From JACOTV01 sp964445135 (GTDB lineage Bacteria; Patescibacteriota; Microgenomatia; UBA1406; GWC2-37-13): a stretch of DNA of 5,187 nucleotides. Numbering within the stretch: position 1 is the first letter of the stretch; every line of letters begins with the position of its first letter. Made by a program: the position numbers and the translations under genes. A model generated the notes under the pieces. It searched no databases. It saw nothing but the letters and a program-made list of their open reading frames with translations, and was not told where the DNA came from. The stretch covers positions 1-5,187 of the forward strand of contig CAYUJW010000055.1 in NCBI GenBank assembly GCA_964445135.1. Direction: 5' to 3'. Below, one piece after another: positions 1 through 4,719 of this stretch.

Positions 1-28
1 GAATCCCCCTGGGGTCACATTTAGGATT

Positions 29-649
29 TTAGTCAACGAGCTCATTTCTTCGCTCTCCACTTTCCACCTGTTTTGCCTGGTTCGTATAATACGGATTTTG
101 ATACAGCGAAGATGAGAGAAAGGTGTTTATATCAAAGGATTGCTGTTTGAATAAGTACCTTTGTTCATTGAGTATTTGCTGCTCAGACCCAAGCGAGCTG
201 GCCTCATCATTTGGGGCATCAACTAAGCAATAAGAAACGGTAAGGGTGGTTGGCAGGATGTGTGAAGCAAGAAACTTAACGCGCAAAGCACGCTGCGATG
301 CGCAGACAATGAGAATGTTATTGTACTGCGGGTGCGAATCCAGATATCGTCGAAGATAATAGATATTGCCTATTGTGTCTTTTGAATAGGTTTCCATGAT
401 GACATCTCTGGCTCGAACGTCGTGATCAAGCAAGTACTGCTTCATAAGATGTGCTTCCGTTGTTTGGGGTGTAATGCTGAGCCAGTCATACCAAATACTC
501 CACTTACCGCTCACCATAATTTTTTTTATTACCCCTTGCTTGTAGAGCTCAGTTGCTCGATCAAGTCTGTCGATTAGATCTTGGCGCAACCGTTCATGCT
601 CATCAAACCGTGTACCCAGAATAACTGCAAGATCGTATGGCTTTTTCAT
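29..649 (-). CDS. DUF218 / YdcF-ElyC-SanA-like protein
   Basis: Encodes a 206-residue protein of the DUF218 superfamily. Family members such as ElyC and SanA in E. coli affect the cell envelope, but no reaction is firmly established, so the substrate here is unknown. The family pattern is clear: an opening beta strand AVILG (residues 8-12), RLDRATELYKQG (28-39), VSGK (46-49), TEA (64-66), ETYSKDTIGN (86-95, matching the family E-x-x-S-x-D-T-x-x-N signature), and CASQRALRVKF (116-126). No signal peptide or membrane helix is visible, unlike ElyC and SanA, so it is probably cytoplasmic. I chose ATG 647-649 because the conserved strand starts six residues later. The frame is open up to 745, but that longer form would overlap the upstream gene and adds a basic, unconserved extension. 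The gap to the upstream ATP-cone gene is 28 bases. No Shine-Dalgarno site is seen; a TATAGT at 677-682 could be a weak internal -10. The C-terminal 30 residues are polar and probably disordered. Confidence 0.85.
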   Translation of the reverse strand: MKKPYDLAVILGTRFDEHERLRQDLIDRLDRATELYKQGVIKKIMVSGKWSIWYDWLSITPQTTEAHLMKQYLLDHDVRARDVIMETYSKDTIGNIYYLRRYLDSHPQYNNILIVCASQRALRVKFLASHILPTTLTVSYCLVDAPNDEASSLGSEQQILNEQRYLFKQQSFDINTFLSSSLYQNPYYTNQAKQVESGERRNELVD

Positions 650-677
650 TGTGGAAAGCGTGTGTCGTAAATGTGCA

Positions 678-977
678 CTATAAGTTCTCAATGTCAGCCG
701 GTGCTTCCTTGGTCTTTTCATACCAACGAAAAAGGTTGGCGACATTGGTATTAATTTCGTTCAATTGAGCTTGAACCAAATCTCGGATTGTTGTGGAGGC
801 AACGACCGAATCATGTAATTTGTGAATGTGTTGCGCTACATTTTCTGCCACGCGCTCGCCATCTTTCTCATTGAGCCCGGCCGCACAAAGAACGCGGACG
901 ATCTTGTTTTTGTCAAAATCCTCAAGCGTACGATTGCGTTTTTGTATGCGAATCATTTGGTGTGGGGAAGTAGACAT
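678..977 (-). CDS. Stand-alone ATP-cone domain protein
   Basis: Encodes 99 residues that are almost entirely one ATP-cone domain, the nucleotide-binding regulatory module found at the N-terminus of class I and III ribonucleotide reductases and in the repressor NrdR. The hallmark start is present: IRIQKRN (residues 9-15, with K13-R14), then FDKNKI (21-26), a helical stretch with ENVAQHIHKL (45-54), the TTIRDLVQAQL segment (62-72) and a closing FRWYEKTKE (83-91). The usual KR-[ND]-G turn has Arg16 in place of Gly. There is no zinc ribbon as in NrdR and no reductase domain, so it would have to act in trans or simply bind (d)ATP; the partner is unknown. The ATG at 975-977 lies three bases after the stop of the upstream membrane-protein gene, suggesting translational coupling. 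Met8 is an alternative start. The Shine-Dalgarno match is poor. Family assignment is strong; function is open. Confidence 0.85.
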   Translation of the reverse strand: MSTSPHQMIRIQKRNRTLEDFDKNKIVRVLCAAGLNEKDGERVAENVAQHIHKLHDSVVASTTIRDLVQAQLNEINTNVANLFRWYEKTKEAPADIENL

Positions 978-980
978 AGG

Positions 981-1211
981 CTAACTCAGTTGCATGTAGA
1001 GCGAATAAAAGGTCCAGATTATCACTGCCCACCCGAGCACTTTTCGAAAAAGATTTACACCATCTGCGGCTTCAAGATAGGCCCAAATGATAATCGCTAT
1101 GATATAGAGGGTTTCACCAAATGTTTGTAATGTGCCAGTTGTTGCGGCAGCAAGCACCGCGCTTGCCAGGGCAAGCATGAGAAATTTATTTGGTGTTTGT
1201 ACAATTGTCAT
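981..1211 (-). CDS. Small three-helix membrane protein, unknown function
   Basis: Encodes 76 residues of mostly hydrophobic sequence that I do not assign to a named family. Three membrane segments are predicted by eye: about residues 9-25 (FLMLALASAVLAAA), 33-48 (ETLYIIAIIIWAYLEA) and 58-74 (VLGWAVIIWTFYSLYM). The loop between helices 2 and 3 holds a polar, charged patch, AADGVNLFRKV (48-58). The start at 1209-1211 is supported by AGGA at 1219-1222 (seven-base spacing) and by a promoter-like pair further upstream. It is the first gene of a three-gene run, three bases ahead of the ATP-cone gene, so the two are probably co-expressed. A good start signal, a hydrophobic pattern typical of a real membrane protein and the operon position support a genuine gene. 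Possible roles, such as a membrane partner for the nucleotide-binding protein downstream, are speculation. Confidence 0.75.
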   Translation of the reverse strand: MTIVQTPNKFLMLALASAVLAAATTGTLQTFGETLYIIAIIIWAYLEAADGVNLFRKVLGWAVIIWTFYSLYMQLS

Positions 1212-1218
1212 ACAGCCA

Positions 1219-1222
1219 TCCT
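1219..1222 (-). promoter_or_regulatory. Shine-Dalgarno site AGGA for the small membrane protein
   Basis: AGGA on the minus strand lies seven bases before the ATG at 1209-1211. It is the only well-placed ribosome binding site found in the window, which makes it useful for fixing this start and contrasts with the other genes. Confidence 0.6.
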
Positions 1223-1228
1223 ACCAGT

Positions 1229-1257
1229 TTTATAGCAATGTCACACGAGCGTTTCAT
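1229..1257 (-). promoter_or_regulatory. Predicted sigma70-type promoter for the three-gene operon
   Basis: On the minus strand ATGAAA (1252-1257) and TATAAA (1229-1234) are separated by 17 bases. Each resembles the consensus (4/6 for -35, 5/6 for -10). Transcription would start near 1222, giving a leader of about 11 bases that begins at the AGGA ribosome binding site. It lies in the 87-base region shared with the divergent peptidase gene. Confidence 0.45.
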
Positions 1258-1284
1258 TTTAAAACATTATTAATTATGATTTTG

Positions 1285-1290
1285 TACAAT
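1285..1290 (+). promoter_or_regulatory. Predicted -10 element of the carboxypeptidase gene
   Basis: TACAAT (5/6 match to TATAAT) ends eight bases before the ATG at 1299, so transcription should start at about 1297, only two bases before the start codon. No good -35 is present at 17-18 bases (AAACAT at 1262-1267). The GGGAGAG at 1292-1298 is too close to the ATG to be a normal ribosome binding site. An alternative -10, TATGAT at 1275-1280, would give a leader of about 12 bases. Confidence 0.45.
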
Positions 1291-1298
1291 TGGGAGAG

Positions 1299-2692
1299 AT
1301 GAAGATATTGAATAAAGAAGTTGCAAAGTTATTAAGCGCCTATTCGGAAATTGAGAAACTGGAGCATATTCAGGCGCTTCTTGGGTGGGATCAAAACACC
1401 TACATGCCCCCATCTGCTGCTCAATCACGAGCTGAGCAGTCCGCATTAATTACCGAGTATATTTCACGAGCATACAACAACCCCGAATTTAAAGCGCGTT
1501 TACAAAGCATAGATCGTTCACAATTATCTCCGGTTGAGCAAGACATTGTCCGAGTCTTGGGGGTGCGCGCAAAGTTTTATCTTAAAGTCCCACAAAAGCT
1601 CGTTGTTGAAAATTCACGCGTTACATCAGAAGCATTTTCTGTGTGGCATGCGGCACGTACGGCCAATGATTTTGAAGCGTTTGCTCCACATTTAGTCAAG
1701 ATCGTAAAATTGCAGCAAGATATTGCTCATGAGCTTGGATATGATGATGACCCCTATGATGCGCTGCTTGATCTATATGAACCAGAGCTTACCTACAAAC
1801 AGGTTGAGCAAATGTTCAAACAGTTAAAGGGCCCACTTTCAAACATGATTCGGGCAATTGTTGCCTCCTCCACACATCAAGACGCAACTGCTTCTCATAA
1901 TGCTTCCAAACACACCTACGACTTGTCGAGGCAAGAGAAATTATCCCACCATATGCTGGAGCTTATGGGATATCCAGTTATGCGCGGAAGGCTTGATGTG
2001 TCGCCGCACCCATTTACGACAACACTTGGATTTGATGACGTTCGCATTACAACTCGATATGACGAGCAGGATTGGCTTTCATCATATTCATCAACAATGC
2101 ATGAGGGGGGACATGCACTTTATGAGTTGGGGATTGACCCGGATTATGCAGGCACTCCGTTTGCTACCGGTGTTTCGCTTGGTGTTCACGAGTCACAATC
2201 TCGTTTCTTCGAAAATATGGTAGGCAAGGACCCGACTATGTTATCAGCTCTTCATCCAATACTTATTGCCCATTTTCCCCAGTTGGCAATTGATGATTCA
2301 AAGCTTGCAATTATGGCAAATCATGTTCGACCAGGACTGATTAGAGTTGAGGCCGATGAAGTCACCTATAATATGCACATCCTTCTTCGTACGCAAATTG
2401 ANNNNNNNNNNNNNNNNNNNNNNNNNNNNNNNNNNNNNNNNNNNNNNNNNNNNNNNNNNNNNNNNNNNNNNNNNNNNNNNNNNNNNNNNNNNNNNNNNNN
2501 NCGTGTCTGAATACGCTTGAATTTGGCCCAATTACGTCGTGGCTTCGCGAGCACATTCACCAACATGGAAGTAGATATACGCCCGCTGACTTAATGAAAA
2601 AATCCCAAATTACCCTTAATGTTGCAGACTATCTTGACTATATTTCCACAAAATATAGTCGTCTCTATCATCTACCTGCTGCTACTTATTAA
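1299..2692 (+). CDS. M32 family metallocarboxypeptidase (Taq/Pfu type), interrupted by assembly gap
   Basis: A zinc- or cobalt-dependent carboxypeptidase that removes C-terminal residues from peptides; cytoplasmic, with no signal peptide. Numbered from ATG 1299, the M32 motifs appear in order: HPF 237-239, DVRIT 247-251, the HEGGH metal site 268-272 (H268 and H272 ligands, E269 catalytic), HESQ 297-300 (E298 third ligand) and IRVEAD 348-353. The near-universal N-terminal LLGWDQ..MPP stretch is also present. A 100-N gap (2402-2501) follows the first two bases of a Glu codon. Directly beyond it, the frame starting at 2504 reads CLNTLEFGPITSWLREHIHQ through to ADYLDYISTKYSRLYHL and TAA at 2690-2692, which is the classic M32 C-terminus. 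This is not the frame that runs through the Ns, so a TGA at 2508-2510 is an artefact. The parts seen total about 430 residues against roughly 500 for the family; the missing piece should hold the GxxQDxHW motif. TTG 1290 is an unlikely alternative start. The gene ends inside the opposing hydrolase gene. Confidence 0.95.
2402..2501. other. Assembly gap of 100 N inside the peptidase gene
   Basis: Exactly 100 undetermined bases, the usual placeholder for a gap of unknown size. Comparison of the coding frames on the two sides shows the real length must leave remainder 2 when divided by 3, so 100 cannot be correct if the gene is intact. From the family length I infer about 200-250 missing bases. 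Confidence 0.95.
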
Positions 2693-3518
2693 TCACCTCA
2701 AGTTGGCGCATCGCAGCCAGCATGTGATATGCAAGATTCATATATATCGCAGGATGTCTGAAAATTGCAACATGATTGCCCTTAACTGTCAAAAAACCGC
2801 CAAGTGATTTTAGTGATGCCTGAGTGCGCATTTTATCAATCGGAAAGAGGGTGTCATCTTCTCCTGCAATACATACAATCTGCGACTGACACTTGACTCG
2901 TATAAGTTCAATCAACTGTTCTAATCTAATTTTTGTAATTGCATGAGCTGAACGCGTTGACTTAAATGGATGCTTTAATGCTTGAAATGCGATGCGTTGA
3001 TTGATTTTATTTCGCATGTCACCTGGTAGTTGTTTGGCGTGTGTGAGAATGTCGCGCATTGCCTCCAAGGTAAATCGTCCGAGCAAGAAGGGGAGTTGGT
3101 CGGCGCCAACCATCCCCGCCGGGTTAAATATGATGATATTGTGAAATACATTTGGTTTCAAAAGCGTGGCAACAAGCGCATCAATTCCACCCTGAGATTG
3201 AGCAATCACATCAACGCGTGTAATCTTCAAATGCTCAAGTAGGGCAATATGTGCCTGCGCCTTTTGAATCATGATGAGTGGAATGCTATTTATTGGCTCA
3301 TCGTACGTTGTGATATTGCCAGTTATTCCGTGGGGAGCTTCTATCATCACAACGCGCTTTCCTAATTTTTCAAGCTCCTCAATTGCGTCTTTCCAAACCT
3401 CGATCGTTTGGTTCCAGCCTGCCACAATGATAAGTGGAACAGAATTCGTATTTTCTCCTGTGTCAATATAACGAAATGTTTGTGAATTTATGCTCAGGCG
3501 TTGAATTGGGTGCTTCAT
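2682..3518 (-). CDS. Alpha/beta hydrolase
   Basis: Encodes a 278-residue alpha/beta-fold hydrolase of unknown substrate (esterase, lipase or related). Numbered from ATG 3516-3518, the features are the oxyanion strand PLIIVAGWNQ (28-37), the nucleophile elbow IAQSQGG (105-111) with Ser108, the acid in IAGEDDTLFP (217-226), most likely Asp222, and the base His249 in KGNHVAIFRHP (246-256). The full Ser-Asp-His set is therefore present. The elbow has Ala in place of the first Gly of G-x-S-x-G, a variant also known from Bacillus lipases. A helical cap of roughly residues 135-205 is rich in Lys and Arg. There is no signal peptide, so a cytoplasmic role is likely. The frame is open six codons further, to ATG 3534-3536, but a -10-like box at 3528-3533 and the natural domain start favour 3518. 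The stop codon lies inside the converging peptidase gene (11-base overlap). Confidence 0.88.
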   Translation of the reverse strand: MKHPIQRLSINSQTFRYIDTGENTNSVPLIIVAGWNQTIEVWKDAIEELEKLGKRVVMIEAPHGITGNITTYDEPINSIPLIMIQKAQAHIALLEHLKITRVDVIAQSQGGIDALVATLLKPNVFHNIIIFNPAGMVGADQLPFLLGRFTLEAMRDILTHAKQLPGDMRNKINQRIAFQALKHPFKSTRSAHAITKIRLEQLIELIRVKCQSQIVCIAGEDDTLFPIDKMRTQASLKSLGGFLTVKGNHVAIFRHPAIYMNLAYHMLAAMRQLEVINK

Positions 3519-3527
3519 ATCGCCAAT

Positions 3528-3557
3528 AGTGTACATGAAGCGCGCAAACTATTGCAA
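3528..3557 (-). promoter_or_regulatory. Predicted promoter of the alpha/beta hydrolase gene
   Basis: On the minus strand TTGCAA (3552-3557) and TACACT (3528-3533) are 18 bases apart; each matches the consensus at four of six positions. The -10 ends nine bases before ATG 3518, so the mRNA would have almost no leader. No Shine-Dalgarno site exists before either candidate ATG. The element lies just downstream of the dsbA-like gene's terminator, consistent with a separate transcription unit. The matches are modest. Confidence 0.35.
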
Positions 3558-3575
3558 ATATATTGCCGCAGTCAT

Positions 3576-3637
3576 AAAAATGCCCCGGCCGGATTAGCTT
3601 GTGGTGTGTTCCACATATGTCAATCCATGTCGGGGCA
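3576..3637 (-). terminator. Rho-independent terminator with a three-part stem, downstream of the DsbA-like gene
   Basis: On the minus strand the hairpin starts 23 bases after the DsbA-like stop codon. Three nested helices can be paired by eye: CGGGGCA 3631-3637 with TGCCCCG 3581-3587 (7 bp), AATCC 3622-3626 with GGATT 3591-3595 (5 bp), and CCACA 3611-3615 with TGTGG 3600-3604 (5 bp), closed by a six-base loop (bases given as on the plus strand). Small internal loops (4/3 and 6/4 bases) separate them. The outer stem is followed on the minus strand by five T (3576-3580). The plus strand has no T run after the stem, so termination is directional. Confidence 0.7.
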
Positions 3638-3659
3638 AATTATTGATGGCTTAGTTATA

Positions 3660-4526
3660 TTACTTGAGCTCTGCCTTCATTGCGTTAAAGTCAACGGCTC
3701 CTCCAAAGATTTTGCCGTTTACGACGTAATGTGGTGTTCCGCTAAAATAGAGCTCCGCATTCTTTGATACGTCGCGTGTGACGCGGCTTTCAAATTTCTT
3801 GCTGCTTAAGCATTCGCTCATATATGCCTGATCAATCTCAGGGGCTAAAAACTCGGCAAGTGTGGCAGCCTGTGTGCGATCATTTTTGATCTGATCATTT
3901 AACAAGGTGTAGCCAGCATTTGTCATGAGCTTATCATGTGCTTGCCAAAATTGGTCTTGATCATTGGCGCAATACAATGCTTCAGCTGCCAAAAAGCCAT
4001 TTCCATGACCACTTCCAAACATATGGACATAGACCGCTTCTCCTGCATCAACGAGTTTTTTAATCTCAGGAACAGGAGGAGTGTAGGATCCGCCTTCTGC
4101 GACTGTTTTAAATTGCTCACCCATTTGTGCCACGAGTTCTGGATTTTTTCCTGACGCAACATGACAGAATGGGCAGCTGGTGTCGCTGATTTCAAGAATT
4201 ATGTTTTTGCTATTTTTATCTCCGACAACAATGCGATCGTCCGTAAGGAATGATTTTACAACCTTGTCGTCAATTGATTCTGGCGCAGCTTGCTGTGCTT
4301 GGCCGGTTGCTGCCGGGTTTGCCTTCAGCGAACTCACCTCTTTAAACAAGTATCCACAAAAAAGTATCAAAGCAACAACGAGTACGACGAGGAATTTGTT
4401 CGTTTGGTTTTGTGGCTGCGTAACTACGACTGGTGCATCATGCATGACTGGTTCTGACGATGCGCTAACGGGGGTTGTGCGAGTAACTCGCTTTTTGGTT
4501 GAGGCGGTTTTTTTAGTTGTTGCCAT
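3660..4526 (-). CDS. Membrane-anchored DsbA-family thiol-disulfide oxidoreductase
   Basis: Encodes 288 residues. Residues 1-43 are a cytoplasmic tail rich in Lys, Thr, Ala and Pro (TTKK and STKK repeats); 44-60 are a single membrane helix (KFLVVLVVALILFCGYL); a polar linker to about 90 leads to an extracytoplasmic thioredoxin-fold domain. The active site is SCPFCH, with Cys118 and Cys121 of the CxxC, after the strand NIILEISD. The cis-proline loop is SGTPHYVVNG (262-271, Pro265), followed by FGGAVDF near the end. The helical insert holds FWQAHDKLM (193-201), typical of DsbA and BdbD-like proteins. Two further cysteines, Cys186 and Cys239, could form a second disulfide. The likely role is forming or rearranging disulfides in exported proteins; redox partners are not in the window. 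A clear promoter ends eight bases before the ATG and there is no ribosome binding site. A hairpin terminator follows, so it is probably monocistronic. Confidence 0.92.
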   Translation of the reverse strand: MATTKKTASTKKRVTRTTPVSASSEPVMHDAPVVVTQPQNQTNKFLVVLVVALILFCGYLFKEVSSLKANPAATGQAQQAAPESIDDKVVKSFLTDDRIVVGDKNSKNIILEISDTSCPFCHVASGKNPELVAQMGEQFKTVAEGGSYTPPVPEIKKLVDAGEAVYVHMFGSGHGNGFLAAEALYCANDQDQFWQAHDKLMTNAGYTLLNDQIKNDRTQAATLAEFLAPEIDQAYMSECLSSKKFESRVTRDVSKNAELYFSGTPHYVVNGKIFGGAVDFNAMKAELK

Positions 4527-4534
4527 ATGGCGTA

Positions 4535-4563
4535 ATAGTAGAAAAACGCGAAGCAGAAGTCAA
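4535..4563 (-). promoter_or_regulatory. Strong sigma70-type promoter of the DsbA-like gene
   Basis: On the minus strand TTGACT (4558-4563; 5/6) and TACTAT (4535-4540; 4/6) are separated by exactly 17 bases. The expected start of transcription is the A at about 4528, two bases before the ATG at 4524-4526. That, together with the absence of a Shine-Dalgarno site, predicts a leaderless mRNA. This is the best promoter match in the window. Confidence 0.65.
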
Positions 4564-4621
4564 GCAATAAACGTTAAGTGGAGGAAATGGTAAGTAGTAA
4601 ATTGATAAAGAGTAGAGTTAG

Positions 4622-4631
4622 NNNNNNNNNN
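4622..4631. other. Assembly gap of 10 N
   Basis: Ten undetermined bases lie between the alaS end and the promoter of the DsbA-like gene. The real length is unknown. The missing stretch could contain the alaS terminator, as no T run follows the inverted repeat that is visible next to it. Confidence 0.9.
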
Positions 4632-4647
4632 GTTGCGGCTGATGTGC

Positions 4648-4684
4648 AAGTTGCTTCGGCCATGAACGTCACAACCTGCAACTT
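4648..4684. repeat. Inverted repeat downstream of alaS
   Basis: AAGTTGC (4648-4654) and GCAACTT (4678-4684) form a perfect 7-bp inverted repeat around a 23-base spacer, starting 35 bases after the alaS stop. No T run follows on either strand, so it does not meet the usual criteria for an intrinsic terminator. It may be part of a larger structure cut by the 10-N gap, or chance. Confidence 0.35.
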
Positions 4685-4719
4685 TATAACCTTATCCACT
4701 CTCGTTCATAACCATCTAT

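Noticed and set aside
4..17. CCCC-T-GGGG palindrome after the DUF218 stop as a terminator
   Set aside because: The arms are back to back with almost no loop and no T run is visible before the window edge, so it cannot be called a terminator.
650..745. N-terminal extension of the DUF218 protein to ATG 745 or ATG 721
   Set aside because: It would overlap the ATP-cone gene by dozens of bases and adds an unconserved basic stretch, while the family domain begins just after Met at 649.
822..1130. Plus-strand open frame of 102 codons
   Set aside because: It lies opposite the ATP-cone and membrane-protein genes, has no start signal, and shows no domain pattern.
1858..2223. Plus-strand open frame of 121 codons inside the peptidase gene
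   Set aside because: It is an out-of-frame shadow covering the conserved metal-binding region of the M32 gene.
2502..2510. Peptidase stop at TGA 2508-2510
   Set aside because: This stop appears only if the 100 N are treated as real sequence; the family-matching C-terminus lies in another frame and ends at 2692.
2298..2566. Three minus-strand open frames running through the N gap
   Set aside because: They exist only because N codons contain no stops; they oppose the well-supported peptidase.
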